Made by a program: the position numbers and the translations under genes. Below are positions 44,372 to 56,321 of a stretch of 64,000 bases of DNA, piece by piece. The notes below the pieces were generated by a model. That model saw nothing but the letters and a program-made list of their open reading frames with translations, was not told the DNA's origin and searched no databases. Each line of letters starts with the position of its first letter. The stretch's first letter is position 1. The DNA is from Corynebacterium sp. (GTDB taxonomy: Bacteria > Actinomycetota > Actinomycetes > Mycobacteriales > Mycobacteriaceae): the NCBI RefSeq assembly GCF_030152825.1, contig NZ_JASLIP010000006.1, positions 62,001 to 126,000 of the forward strand, given 5' to 3'.

Positions 44372-45052
44372 ATGACAGCCAAGATTCTGGTGGTCGACGA
44401 CGATCCGGCGATCTCGGAGATGCTCACCATCGTGCTGCAGAACGAAGGTTTCGACACGGTCGTGGTTGGCGACGGCAACGACGCTGTCACCGCAGCCCGG
44501 GAGCACGACCCCGACCTGATTCTGCTGGACGTCATGCTGCCCGGAATGAGTGGGATCGACGTCTGTCGCACGGTGCGCGAGTTCTCCACGGTGCCGATCG
44601 TGATGCTCACCGCCCGCACGGACACGGTGGACGTCGTGCTCGGCCTGGAGTCCGGCGCGGATGATTACATCACCAAGCCCTTCAAGCCGAAGGAGCTCAT
44701 CGCCCGCGTCCGCGCCCGCCTGCGCCGTAGCCCGGAGGAGGCCACTGAGTCCACCACCATCCGCGTGGGAGAGGTGGAGATCGACACCGCCGGTCATGAG
44801 ATCACCCGGGGCGGGGAGGTCATCAACCTGACCCCCATCGAGTTCGACCTGCTGACCACCCTGGCCTCCCGGCCGGGGCAGGTGTTCAGTCGCGAGGAGC
44901 TGCTGGAGAAGGTCTGGGGCTACCGCAAGTCCGGTGACACCCGCCTGGTGAACGTGCATGTCCAGCGCCTGCGCTCCAAGGTGGAGCGCGACCCGGATGA
45001 CCCACAGGTTGTGCTGACCGTCCGCGGTATCGGCTACAAGTCGGGCGAGTAG
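44372..45052 (+). CDS. mtrA: MtrA response regulator
   Basis: 226 residues. OmpR/PhoB family: receiver with acidic D10-D11, phospho-acceptor D53 in LLDVMLPGMSG, Thr in MLTAR and Lys in ITKPFKPKEL; C-terminal winged helix with VFSREELLEKVWGYRKSGDTRLVNVHVQRLRSKVE. MtrA controls cell-wall, division and osmoprotection genes in actinobacteria and is often essential. The next gene, its sensor, starts 3 bp after the stop. The N-terminal GTGAAGGAAAC region serves as ribosome site. Confidence 0.97.
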   Translation: MTAKILVVDDDPAISEMLTIVLQNEGFDTVVVGDGNDAVTAAREHDPDLILLDVMLPGMSGIDVCRTVREFSTVPIVMLTARTDTVDVVLGLESGADDYITKPFKPKELIARVRARLRRSPEEATESTTIRVGEVEIDTAGHEITRGGEVINLTPIEFDLLTTLASRPGQVFSREELLEKVWGYRKSGDTRLVNVHVQRLRSKVERDPDDPQVVLTVRGIGYKSGE

Positions 45053-45055
45053 CTT

Positions 45056-47149
45056 ATGCCCAACCCCGTCCCGCCGAATGGCCCGGCCGAGCCCGATGCG
45101 CTGACTGATACCGAGTCGCGCCGCTCGGCCGGCTCGCCGGTGCGCGCGGACGGGGTTGGCTCGGCGCTGACCGCGGGTGTGGACCGCGTAGCGCAGCCAG
45201 GGGAGAGTGCCTCGACGGCAGTGTCCGCTGAGGAGGGCACGCAACCCGCAGATGGGGCTGTTGCGACAGGGGCCGGTGGGGCAGGGCCTTCCCCGGAGCT
45301 TGAGGTCGCGCCGGCGTCGGGGCCGGAGAGGCCCACGTGGCGCTCCGCGCTGCGTCACCCTGCCGCCACGGCGAAAAGCCTGTGGTACCGCCTGCTGTTC
45401 AAGTGGCGCACCTCGATCCAGGTGCGCGTGATTGGCTCGGTATTCCTCTCCTCGGTGCTGGTCATTCTGGCGCTGGGCTTCGTGCTCATCAGCTTTTTGA
45501 ACCAGCAGCTGCTGAGTGCGAAGTACTCCTCGGCCACCGAAGAGATCCACCGGGCACGCGCGACCGTGGAGGAACAGATCGCCGCCACGGATACCTCGAA
45601 CCCGCTGCCCGTGCGGCTCAGTGCAGCCAGAGCGGTGCTAGCGGACTCCGGCTCCACCGCGAAGGCAAATTCCGCGGTCTACGAGCCGGTGCTGATGGCA
45701 AGCTCTTCTGCTGGCGACGAGGTCCGGGTGCCGCAGGAGGCGGTGATCCCGCCGAGGCTGCGCAACTTCGTGCAGCAGGGGCAGGTTTCCTACCAGTACA
45801 CGACGATGACGGAGGGCACGCAGACCTTCAAGGCCCTGGTCATTGGCACGCCCGTGGCCAGCGATGTGTCTGGCATCGAGCTCTACTTGGTGATGCCGCT
45901 GGACGCGGAGGAAAACACCTTGAACCTGATGCGCGGTCTGCTGCTGGCGGGCGCGATCGTGCTGCTGGTTCTCTTGGTGGTCATCGCGTGGGTATTCGCC
46001 CAGCAGCTCACCGTCCCGGTGCGTTCCGCATCCCGCATCGCGGAGCGTTTCGCGGCCGGTCACCTGCGCGAGCGCATGGTCGTGGATGGCCAAGACGAGG
46101 TCGCGCGCCTGTCTATTTCCTTCAACGAGATGGCTGAGTCGCTGTCCGCGCAGATTCGCAACCTGGAGGAGTTTGGCTCCCTGCAGCGCCAGTTCACCTC
46201 GGATGTCTCCCACGAGCTGCGCACGCCGCTGACGACCGTGCGCATGGCCGCGGACCTCATCAAGGACAACGCGGAGAACCTCGACCCGTTGACCGCGCGT
46301 GCAGCGGACCTGATGGACAAAGAGCTCGATCGTTTCGAGATGCTGTTGGGCGACCTGCTGGAGATCTCGCGCCACGACGCGGGCCAGGCGAATCTCTCGG
46401 CGGAGAAGATCGATATGCGTGGTGTGGTCCATTCTGCGCTGGCGCAGGTCCGTGGCCTTGCCGAGGACCTGGGCGTGGAGTTCCACCTGGATCTACCGGA
46501 GGAGCCAGTCACCGCGGAGGTGGACTCCCGCCGCGTGGAGCGCATCCTGCGCAACCTGTTGGCCAACGCGGTGGACCACTCTGAGGGGCACCCGGTGGAG
46601 GTTGCCTTGGCGGCCACGGAACGCAACGTGGCGATCACCGTCACGGACCACGGCGTGGGACTGAACCCGGGCGAGGAGGAGATGGTGTTCAACCGCTTCT
46701 GGCGCTCGGACCCATCCCGCGAGCGCCGGACTGGCGGCACGGGCCTTGGCCTGGCGATTGCCAGGGAAGACGCCAAGCTGCACGGCGGTGTGCTGGACGC
46801 CATCGGCGAGCCCGGCGTGGGCTCCTGCTTCCGGCTGACCTTGCCGCGCAAGGCGGGCTCGAAGGCCGGGACCTCGCCGCTGCCGCTGGCCGTCCCAGCG
46901 GTGGTCGAGCACGATACCGAGGACGTCCAGACCGATGGCGTCCAGGATGCCGAGCCCCAGGATGCCCAGATCCAGGGCGATGAGCACCAGTCCGAGGGAA
47001 TAGGGGCAGCTGGAACCCAGACCAATGCGGATCATGAAGTTCAGCCTGTCGACAACGCAGCGGAACGCCGTGACGAGCACGCCGCGCGCCGCGCGTCCGG
47101 CGGTTCCAGCGGTGATGAGGACCCGCAGCCGGAAGGGGAGGACTCGTGA
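45056..47149 (+). CDS. mtrB: MtrB sensor histidine kinase, enlarged
   Basis: 697 residues; C. glutamicum MtrB is about 500 and M. tuberculosis about 570. Membrane helices at about 126-148 and 291-317 enclose an extracytoplasmic sensor of about 140 residues, then HAMP (about 318-370), HisKA with His386 in SDVSHELRTPL, and HATPase (NLLANAVDHSEGHPV, GTGLGLAI). The extra length is a disordered Ala/Gly/Glu/Pro-rich N-terminal tail of about 115 residues inside the cell and an acidic Gln/Asp-rich C-terminal tail of about 95. The ribosome site for ATG 45056 is weak, but no better in-frame start precedes the first helix. Confidence 0.94.
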   Translation: MPNPVPPNGPAEPDALTDTESRRSAGSPVRADGVGSALTAGVDRVAQPGESASTAVSAEEGTQPADGAVATGAGGAGPSPELEVAPASGPERPTWRSALRHPAATAKSLWYRLLFKWRTSIQVRVIGSVFLSSVLVILALGFVLISFLNQQLLSAKYSSATEEIHRARATVEEQIAATDTSNPLPVRLSAARAVLADSGSTAKANSAVYEPVLMASSSAGDEVRVPQEAVIPPRLRNFVQQGQVSYQYTTMTEGTQTFKALVIGTPVASDVSGIELYLVMPLDAEENTLNLMRGLLLAGAIVLLVLLVVIAWVFAQQLTVPVRSASRIAERFAAGHLRERMVVDGQDEVARLSISFNEMAESLSAQIRNLEEFGSLQRQFTSDVSHELRTPLTTVRMAADLIKDNAENLDPLTARAADLMDKELDRFEMLLGDLLEISRHDAGQANLSAEKIDMRGVVHSALAQVRGLAEDLGVEFHLDLPEEPVTAEVDSRRVERILRNLLANAVDHSEGHPVEVALAATERNVAITVTDHGVGLNPGEEEMVFNRFWRSDPSRERRTGGTGLGLAIAREDAKLHGGVLDAIGEPGVGSCFRLTLPRKAGSKAGTSPLPLAVPAVVEHDTEDVQTDGVQDAEPQDAQIQGDEHQSEGIGAAGTQTNADHEVQPVDNAAERRDEHAARRASGGSSGDEDPQPEGEDS

Positions 47150-48876
47150 GGAAGCTCAAACTGATCGGCACCACGCTGGTGGCCTGTGGCACTCTCGTGG
47201 CCACCGGATGCACGACGTTGCCGGGTGATTCCGCACCGGAGGTGATCAGCTCCTATTCGCCCATGCCGGACGTGGAGGACGTCGTCGAACCGAAGGACAA
47301 CCAGCCCTCGGACCTGCTGCTGCGCGACTTCTTTGCGGCGAGTGCCCACCCGGCCAGCGATTACGCAGCGGCCCGGAAGTTCCTCACCACCGAGCGGGCG
47401 GATCAGTGGCGCCCGGAGCGTAAAACGAAGGTGCTGGACCGCGTGTTCATCAATTCTGATGGCGCGGTCCGTGACGGCACGATCACCTACCGCGTGCGCG
47501 GCAACGTGCTGGGCACGCTCTCCCCGGGCGGGGTGTTCACCCCGGAGTTCACGGGCTATGAAACCACCTACGAGATGGTGCAGGAGCGGGGCCAGTGGCG
47601 GATTTCCAATCTGCGCGACGCGGTAGTGCTGGATCGCGCGGACTTTTTCTCCGCCTACGAGGCTCGGGACCTGTACTTCGTGAACCCGCGTGGTTCGATG
47701 CTCGTACCCGACCGGCGGTGGGTATACGCCCGCCAGCAGTCCATCGGGGCCTCGATGGTCTCGCTGCTGAACAATGGTCCGAACCCGCTGCTGGGCGATG
47801 CGGTGAACTCGCTGATCCCGCCGATGGCGACGGTGCGAACCCAGCGGACCGGGGAGGGCGAGTTTGAGGTAGAGTTCACCGGCCTGACCGGGCTGAATCC
47901 GGAGGCTCGCCGGCTGCTGGGAGCCCAGGTGGTGTGGACGTTGGCGGGTGCGGACGTGCGCGGCCCGTACCGGCTGATCGCGGACGGCACCCTGCTCTCC
48001 GAGGAGGTCGGACAGACGTGGCGGGTCAATGACGTCTCCGAGTTCGACCCACGAGCCAGCGCTGCGGGGACGCTGCGCGCGGTCTCCGGTGGCCAGGTGC
48101 GTGAACTCAGCGAGTCCGATGCCGATGCCGTGGCGATGGGCGGCTGGTTGGCGTCGAACTACATCGAGTCCTTGGCGGTCTCCGCCCAGGAGAACATGTT
48201 CGCCGCCGTCGCGGGAATGGGCGAAAGACCGCGCCGCCTGCTGGTCGGCAAGTCGGAGGGGGCGCCGCAGGAGCTGTTGGAATCGAAGTCTCTGACCCGC
48301 CCGACGTGGAGTGGCGACGCCCGCGCCCTGTACACGGTTGCCGACGGGCAGGAAATCAAGCGCTTCGTGCGCTCTGGCCGTACCGGAAACCTCGTGGAGG
48401 AGCCGGTGGAGGCCGGGGCGGTGGAGCGCCTGGGGCCGGACGCGCGGATCAGCATGTTCCGGATCTCCCGCGACGGCGTGCGCGCCGCCCTGCTGATCGA
48501 CGGCAAGGTGTACGTCGCGGTCCTGCACGACCGGGAGCGCGGCGGGGTGCGCCTGGGCAAGCTGGAGGAGATCGGCTATCAGTTGGGGGACACGGCCGTC
48601 TCGGTGGGCTGGCAGCACGACGGCACCCTGCTGGTGGGCACCCGCGCCAACGACGCCCCCGTATGGCACCTGGCGGTGGATGGGTCGATGGCCCGGCAGG
48701 AGTCCGCGCGTAACATCGCTGCCCCGGTGGTGGCGGTGGCGTCCACGGGACAGGCGCTGTACGCCACGGATGGTCGGGCGCTGGTGATGCTGAACCGGGA
48801 TGATTCCGACCCGAAGTACTGGCGTGAGGTGCCGGGGCTGGTGGGGCAGCGGGCGATACCGGTGGTCGCCCACTAG
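47146..48876 (+). CDS. lpqB: Lipoprotein LpqB
   Basis: 576 residues from GTG at 47146, overlapping the mtrB stop (GTGA). Signal peptide with lipobox VATGC (Cys22), so anchored outside the membrane. N-terminal GerMN-like domain and a C-terminal beta-propeller-like domain (VERLGPDARISMFRISRDGVRAALL). LpqB binds MtrB's outer domain and tunes MtrA phosphorylation in mycobacteria. Coupled translation with mtrB fits a stoichiometric partner. Confidence 0.95.
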   Translation: MRKLKLIGTTLVACGTLVATGCTTLPGDSAPEVISSYSPMPDVEDVVEPKDNQPSDLLLRDFFAASAHPASDYAAARKFLTTERADQWRPERKTKVLDRVFINSDGAVRDGTITYRVRGNVLGTLSPGGVFTPEFTGYETTYEMVQERGQWRISNLRDAVVLDRADFFSAYEARDLYFVNPRGSMLVPDRRWVYARQQSIGASMVSLLNNGPNPLLGDAVNSLIPPMATVRTQRTGEGEFEVEFTGLTGLNPEARRLLGAQVVWTLAGADVRGPYRLIADGTLLSEEVGQTWRVNDVSEFDPRASAAGTLRAVSGGQVRELSESDADAVAMGGWLASNYIESLAVSAQENMFAAVAGMGERPRRLLVGKSEGAPQELLESKSLTRPTWSGDARALYTVADGQEIKRFVRSGRTGNLVEEPVEAGAVERLGPDARISMFRISRDGVRAALLIDGKVYVAVLHDRERGGVRLGKLEEIGYQLGDTAVSVGWQHDGTLLVGTRANDAPVWHLAVDGSMARQESARNIAAPVVAVASTGQALYATDGRALVMLNRDDSDPKYWREVPGLVGQRAIPVVAH

Positions 48877-48992
48877 CGTTGCGCGATTGCGGGGGTCTCG
48901 CGAGCACGTCCTGCAAGAAAATGTTCGATCCCGGGGCTCCCGGGACGACGCCGGGGTAAAACAAGGGGAGTGCGGGGACAAGGGGGCTCTAC

Positions 48993-49712
48993 GTGTCAGC
49001 TGGGGGCTGGATCGAGACGGCGGCGGATCTGCTGCTGCGTAACGACTGCATGTGCTGCGGCCGGGTCGCGGAACGGGCCAGCCGGGCAGGCGGCTTGGCC
49101 GGGGCAGCGCTGTGCGTGGACTGCGCCCTCGAACTCACGGTGGCTCCGCAGCGGATCGACCCGCGGGTGCCGAGCGTCCCGGTGTTCGCCTGCGGACCCT
49201 ACGGCGGGGCGCACCGGGCGATTGTTCTCGCGGCCAAGGACCACATGCGAGCACCCGCCACGAAGGTCATCGGTCGGGTCTGGGCCGGGGCGGTGGAGTA
49301 CCTCGCGGCCGGGGGAGAACTCCCGCACCCAGGGTTGTGCCCGGTCGCGCTCGTCCCAGCGCCCACGCGCCGGGCGGCGGCGAAGGCCCGGGGTGGGGAT
49401 ATCGTCACGGCGGCCGCCCGCGAGCTGGCGCACGCACTGCCTGGGGCGCAAGTGGCAGCCATCGCCGAGCTGGACGACCGCGCCCCGGACGCAGTGGGGT
49501 TGAGCAGGCTGCAGCGGCGGGCCTCCCTGGCGGAGAACCTTAGGTTGAGCCGAGGTGACATCCGAAAACTCGCGGAATTCAGCCGTGCGGGAGGGGAGGT
49601 GCTGATCGTGGATGACGTCTGCACGACCGGGGCGACGATCGCCCAGTTGGCGCTGGCCCTGGCAGCCCGAGGCGTGCCCGTCCGGGCGGCGCTGACCGCA
49701 TGCCACGCATAG
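48993..49712 (+). CDS. ComF-like phosphoribosyltransferase family protein
   Basis: 239 residues from GTG at 48993 (AAGGGGG upstream). An N-terminal zinc-finger-like CMCCG ... CVDC (residues 19-46) and a C-terminal PRTase fold with VLIVDDVCTTGATI at about 210-222. ComF family members take part in DNA uptake in some bacteria, but in Corynebacteriales no competence machinery is evident nearby and the role is unknown. Position between lpqB and hpf matches M. tuberculosis Rv3242c. Confidence 0.9.
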   Translation: MSAGGWIETAADLLLRNDCMCCGRVAERASRAGGLAGAALCVDCALELTVAPQRIDPRVPSVPVFACGPYGGAHRAIVLAAKDHMRAPATKVIGRVWAGAVEYLAAGGELPHPGLCPVALVPAPTRRAAAKARGGDIVTAAARELAHALPGAQVAAIAELDDRAPDAVGLSRLQRRASLAENLRLSRGDIRKLAEFSRAGGEVLIVDDVCTTGATIAQLALALAARGVPVRAALTACHA

Positions 49713-49849
49713 CCGGAAAAGCTCCACCGGGGGCTTGAAAATCCGCTGCAGCCGGGGTGGCGGATCGGTATAGTTGCGGGTGAAGCATTCGTTACCAGCC
49801 AGTGGCAAATCCGCCACTGGTCTGAAGCGAAAGAACCAGGAGGGTGAGC

Positions 49850-50527
49850 ATGTCGACCGACAACAAGAAGGCTGATTTCCAGGCTGAGGAGCGGGCTGTG
49901 CCGAACGCTCAGGTCGAGATCACCGGTCGTAATGTCACGGTGCCAGAGCACTTCGCGGAGCGCGTCAACACGAAGTTGGCCAAGATCGAGCGCCTGGACC
50001 CGACCCTGACGTACTTCCACGTGGAGCTCAAGCACGAGAACAACCCACGCCGCGCGGATGAGTCCGACCGCATCCAGATCACCGCGTCCGGCAAGGGCCA
50101 CATCGCCCGCGCCGAGGCGAAGGAGGACTCCTTCTACGCAGCGCTCGAGGTTGCGCTGGCCCGCATGGAGCGCTCCCTGCGCAAGGTGAAGGTGCGCCGC
50201 AAGACCCCGAAGTCCGGCCACCGCGCGCCGGTCGGCATGGGCGAGGCGACCGCAGCCCTGGTCGAGGAGGCAAAGCCGCACCAGGAGGAGAAGCCGGGCA
50301 AGTACGACGTCGACCCGTACGAGGATCAGTTCCAGCCGGGTCAGGTCGTGCGTTCCAAGACCCACTCCGCGAAGCCGATGAGCGTCGACGAGGCGCTCAG
50401 CGAGATGGAGCTGGTGGGCCACGACTTCTACCTCTTCGTCAACGAGGAGAACTCGCAGCCTTCCGTGGTGTACCGCCGCCACGCTTTCGACTACGGCCTC
50501 ATCACGCTGAAGCCGGAAAACAACTAG
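49850..50527 (+). CDS. hpf: Long ribosome hibernation promoting factor
   Basis: 225 residues from ATG at 49850; AGGAGGG lies five bases upstream (a GTG at 49844 overlaps that site). N-terminal S30AE domain (ITGRNVTVPEHFAERVNTKLAKIERLDP) binds the 30S decoding region; the C-terminal domain (VRSKTHSAKPMSVDEALSEMELVGHDFYLFVNEE) dimerises ribosomes into 100S. A linker of about 40 residues joins them. Usually induced in stationary phase or stress. Confidence 0.95.
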   Translation: MSTDNKKADFQAEERAVPNAQVEITGRNVTVPEHFAERVNTKLAKIERLDPTLTYFHVELKHENNPRRADESDRIQITASGKGHIARAEAKEDSFYAALEVALARMERSLRKVKVRRKTPKSGHRAPVGMGEATAALVEEAKPHQEEKPGKYDVDPYEDQFQPGQVVRSKTHSAKPMSVDEALSEMELVGHDFYLFVNEENSQPSVVYRRHAFDYGLITLKPENN

Positions 50528-50540
50528 CGGATAACTCCTG

Positions 50541-50590
50541 AACTCGGGGTGGCCACGAAGCCTAGAGCCGTGTGGCCACCCCGAGTTTTT
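50541..50590 (+). terminator. Strong terminator after hpf
   Basis: A 16-pair perfect stem, AACTCGGGGTGGCCAC with GTGGCCACCCCGAGTT, around a 15-nt loop and followed by TTT. It separates hpf from secA. Confidence 0.95.
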
Positions 50591-50701
50591 ATGTGTTGCC
50601 GTCAGCCCCATCCAACAGAGTAGAATGATGGGCTGATTATGCGTCGAAGCTAGACAACGAACGTACGAGACGTAAGAAACGTAGAAAAGGACGAGCAGGA
50701 C

Positions 50702-53296
<2,595 letters not shown>

Positions 53297-53347
53297 GTAG
53301 GCAACGGTTGGGTTGGCTACCGGGTCAGCCAGCCGAGCGGCGACCAG

Positions 53348-54145
53348 CTAGATCAGGTGGATTTGTTCCACCCGCCAGAGGCCGGCACGGAGCTCGCCCC
53401 GCGAACGTTGCGGGGATCGGGTACCGTGCCGGCCTTCGCCGTCGTCGAGGAAGCCCGCGATAGCGCGCACGCGACCGTCGTAGAACGCGGAGGCGGAGAA
53501 GCGGATCTGCCCGAAGCGGGTTTTCTGGGCGTGCACCCGCAGCAGCCGGGCACCACCCGTGGCCGGGCTGCTGGCGCGGCGCAGATCCTCGATCACGGCC
53601 GGGGAGTAGGGCCCACGCCGCAGGCTCATCGGCGCGCGGCGGCCCTCCCGGGCCTCTAGCCACAGCACGATCCAGCGGCCCAGGGTTGCCAGGTCCACGG
53701 TGTTCTGTGGGCTGCTCTGCTCGATAATCGTGGCGGTGGCTGCCGGGGTCTGCACCGGGGACGACGCCACCGGCGCGGTTGCCGGGAGGGCTCCCGATTC
53801 CCGGTGGTTCTTCTTCGTGCCTGCCTCTACCGGCCCAGCCACCGCCGGTGCTGACCCCGCCGCCGTTGTTGTCGCAGCCACAGCTGCCGGCGCTGCGCTG
53901 AGGAAGCGGCCCGCTGGCCCCTCCGCCCGCAGTCCCGCGGGGATGCGTAGGAAGTTATAGCCCGGCTTCGGTATGGACGCCAGCGGCGGGATCTTCTTCG
54001 GCTTCTTCGCAGGCGCTTTCTCTCCGCCGAGCTGCACCCCGCCAACATGCTGCTCATCTCGCGCGGTGTCACCTCGCGCGCCCCTTGGAGGCGCGCTGGT
54101 TTCAGCCCCGCGGCTACCCGGTCTTGTCAGTGTTGGGCTCGACAT
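53348..54145 (-). CDS. Rv3235-like protein with long disordered N-terminus
   Basis: 265 residues from ATG at 54145 (AAGGGGGAAAG upstream). Only the last 110 residues are ordered: LATLGRWIVLWLEAREGRRAPMSLRRGPYSPAVIEDL, then LLRVHAQKTRFGQIRFSASAFYDGRVRAIAGFL, the pattern of the Rv3235 family; the first 155 are Ala/Pro/Thr/Gly-rich. No enzyme motifs or membrane segments. It is convergent with secA and divergent from the HAD gene. In M. tuberculosis the family member lies near secA1. Function unknown. Confidence 0.8.
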   Translation of the reverse strand: MSSPTLTRPGSRGAETSAPPRGARGDTARDEQHVGGVQLGGEKAPAKKPKKIPPLASIPKPGYNFLRIPAGLRAEGPAGRFLSAAPAAVAATTTAAGSAPAVAGPVEAGTKKNHRESGALPATAPVASSPVQTPAATATIIEQSSPQNTVDLATLGRWIVLWLEAREGRRAPMSLRRGPYSPAVIEDLRRASSPATGGARLLRVHAQKTRFGQIRFSASAFYDGRVRAIAGFLDDGEGRHGTRSPQRSRGELRAGLWRVEQIHLI

Positions 54146-54260
54146 CTTTCCCCCTTTGCCCCACGCTGTTGCCCGCGCATCCCCCCGATGCGCGCAGCAT
54201 GTGCGCCTCAGCGTAGCCGAGTGCTGCGCGCCGCTAGTGGAAAATGGCAGAATATAGGGC

Positions 54261-54671
54261 ATGCGAGGACTAGTTGTTGACCATAATGGTGTGCTCGATG
54301 GAGCCGAAGAAGATCGTCGCCGCTGGCGCAAGCTGCTGAGCGCTGTCCGCGAGGAGGGGCTGGCCGTGGCCATCGTCTCCAACGCGCCGGATGATGCCTC
54401 CTCCGACCCGATTCGTCAGTGGGAGAAGGACGGCTACGTGGACACCGTCGTCCTCTCCGGCGAGGTTGGCGTCGAGAAGCCGGACGAGAAGATCTTCCAG
54501 GAGGTCGCGGACCGCCTGGAGCTGCCGGTGAACGACCTGGTGCTGGTGGATGATTCCATCATCAACGTCAAGGGCGCGGTGGAGGCCGGCATGATCGGCG
54601 TGTACTACCAGCAGTTCGACCGGATGATCGTCGAGGTGCAGAACATCTTCGAGCTGGAGGGTGAGTTCTAG
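54261..54671 (+). CDS. Small HAD-like hydrolase
   Basis: 136 residues, a minimal HAD fold without a cap domain. Motif I reads VVDHNGVLDG: the nucleophile Asp is present, but the usual general acid/base Asp two positions later is Asn. Motif II is the Ser of AIVSNAP, and motifs III/IV are the Lys in VGVEKPDEKIFQ and VLVDDSIINV. The replacement suggests slow or no phosphatase turnover, or a binding role. The ATG at 54261 lacks a ribosome site; CAGAAT seven bases before it may be a leaderless -10. The next gene follows with 1 bp between. Confidence 0.82.
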   Translation: MRGLVVDHNGVLDGAEEDRRRWRKLLSAVREEGLAVAIVSNAPDDASSDPIRQWEKDGYVDTVVLSGEVGVEKPDEKIFQEVADRLELPVNDLVLVDDSIINVKGAVEAGMIGVYYQQFDRMIVEVQNIFELEGEF

Positions 54672-54672
54672 G

Positions 54673-55191
54673 ATGCGCGTTTTCATCCCGGCGACCCACT
54701 CGATGCTCGCGGATTTCGCCCGCGACCAGGTGCTTCCGATCCGTTCCGGGGTGGTGTTCGGGCTGACCCAGGCGGTGCGCGAGTTCTACACCTCCGGGGA
54801 TGACGAGGAGCTGGAGTACACGGCCTTCCTGGATGCCGCGCGTGCGTCGTTGCGCCTGTTGGCGACGGAGGACGCCTCCGGTGCCGAGGAGAAGTTCCCG
54901 AACCGCAGGGTCGTCTTGGCCGCGGATATTCCGGACGCCAACCTCACCGCCGATCCGACCGGTGGGGATTCGGTGCTGCGCGTTCAGCCTGCTCAGCTGG
55001 AGCTGAAGCAGCTGCGGGCGATCCACACCGATGACGAGGATGCGGAGGCGGCCACGCAGCGGGCCAAGGAGTGCATCGATGATGCGGATCTGGGGGATGA
55101 GGACGCGGAGCTCGCGCTGGGGGATTGCGAGGATAACCTCATGAGCTGGTACGACAGCAAGGAGCTGGGGGTGCTCGTCGACCTGATGTAG
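54673..55191 (+). CDS. DUF6912-like conserved actinobacterial protein
   Basis: 172 residues from ATG at 54673, one base after the HAD stop, so coupled to it; the ribosome site (GGAGGGTGAG) lies within the HAD end. MRVFIPATHSMLADFARDQ begins a domain conserved next to HAD genes in Corynebacteriales. The rest is acidic, with an Asp/Glu-rich helical stretch at about 118-155. No membrane segments or catalytic motifs seen. The family name is from memory and the function is unknown. Confidence 0.75.
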   Translation: MRVFIPATHSMLADFARDQVLPIRSGVVFGLTQAVREFYTSGDDEELEYTAFLDAARASLRLLATEDASGAEEKFPNRRVVLAADIPDANLTADPTGGDSVLRVQPAQLELKQLRAIHTDDEDAEAATQRAKECIDDADLGDEDAELALGDCEDNLMSWYDSKELGVLVDLM

Positions 55192-55241
55192 CGGGAGGCT
55201 CCTGAAAGGTACGGGAGCTACTGAAGCTACGCGACAAGCTG

Positions 55242-55285
55242 AAGCCCGCGTGCGCCGCCAATGAGGCAGCCCACGCGGGCTTGTT
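55242..55285 (+). terminator. Terminator between convergent DUF6912 gene and rsgA
   Basis: AAGCCCGCGTG pairs with CACGCGGGCTT (11 pairs) around a 19-nt loop, then GTTTCT. Probably works in both directions. Confidence 0.75.
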
Positions 55286-55307
55286 TCTGTCTACGGCCTT
55301 CCCCGGG

Positions 55308-56318
55308 CTATTCCGTCTCGAAGGGGAGCTCCCACTCGTTGTTGCTGCGCAGCGCGGTCAGCAGGCGGCGCACCGCGGCAGCGCGGCGCCCGGACGCACC
55401 CTCCAGGGTGTCGAGCGCGCACTCCGGATCCGCCGGCGGGCCCAGGTGCGTGCAGCCGCGGGGGCAGTCCTGCACGACTTCACGGAGGTCGTCGAAGACC
55501 TGCACCACGGTGTCTGGGTCCACGTGGGCGAGCCCGAAGCTGCGGATGCCGGGGGTGTCGATGATCCAGCCGCCACCGGGAAGGGGCAGGGCAACCGACT
55601 GGGTGGAGGTGTGGCGGCCCTTGCCGACCCCGGAGACGTCCCCGGTTTCCCGGTCGGCGTCCGGAACTAGCCGGTTGACCATCGTGGACTTACCAACACC
55701 CGAATGCCCAACCAGGGCGGAGACTTCGCCGGTGATGACCCCGGTGAGCTCGGCGAGCTCGTTGCTGGTGCCGGTGTAGTGGACGGGCACGTCCAGCTCG
55801 CGGAACTCGGCGGCGAAGGCCTCCGGGTCTTCCAGGTCGGTCTTCGTCAGGCACAGCACGGGCTGCAGGCCACCGACGAAGGCGGCGATCAGGGCGCGCT
55901 CCACGAACCCGGCCCGCGGTGGCGGGTCGGCGACGGCGGTGACGATCAGCAGGTTCTTTGCATTCGCGACGACGATGCGCTCGTAGGGGTCGGTGTCGTC
56001 CGCGGTGCGGCGCAGCACGGTGTCGCGCTCAGCCTGGCGGACGATGCGGGCCAGGGTGTCCTTCCGCCCGGAGGTATCGCCCACCACGCCCACCCGGTCG
56101 CCGACGACGATGGGGGTACGCCCCATCTCACGGGCGAGCATGCAGGTGACCTCCACGCCGGTCTCGTCGAGGACCACGCCCCAGCGGCCGCGGTCGCGGG
56201 AGATCACCATGCCCCATTTGGCGTCCTTGTGCTTGGGGCGTTGCTTGGTGCGGGGGCGGGAGCCGCGGCGGTTGGGGCGCACGCGAACGTCGGACTCATC
56301 CCACTGGTAGCGCGCCAT
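55308..56318 (-). CDS. rsgA: Ribosome small-subunit GTPase RsgA
   Basis: 336 residues. Circularly permuted GTPase that helps mature the 30S subunit. OB-fold start (GRWGVVLDETGVEVTCML), then G4 TKTD near 158, G1 GHSGVGKST near 205, G2/G3 HTSTQ and DTPGIRSFG, and the C-terminal zinc site CPRGCTHLGPPADPEC with Cys/His ligands. The Arg/Lys-rich N-terminus suits rRNA binding. Starts 3 bp after aroA, same strand, as in M. tuberculosis (Rv3228-Rv3227). Confidence 0.95.
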   Translation of the reverse strand: MARYQWDESDVRVRPNRRGSRPRTKQRPKHKDAKWGMVISRDRGRWGVVLDETGVEVTCMLAREMGRTPIVVGDRVGVVGDTSGRKDTLARIVRQAERDTVLRRTADDTDPYERIVVANAKNLLIVTAVADPPPRAGFVERALIAAFVGGLQPVLCLTKTDLEDPEAFAAEFRELDVPVHYTGTSNELAELTGVITGEVSALVGHSGVGKSTMVNRLVPDADRETGDVSGVGKGRHTSTQSVALPLPGGGWIIDTPGIRSFGLAHVDPDTVVQVFDDLREVVQDCPRGCTHLGPPADPECALDTLEGASGRRAAAVRRLLTALRSNNEWELPFETE

Positions 56319-56321
56319 TGC

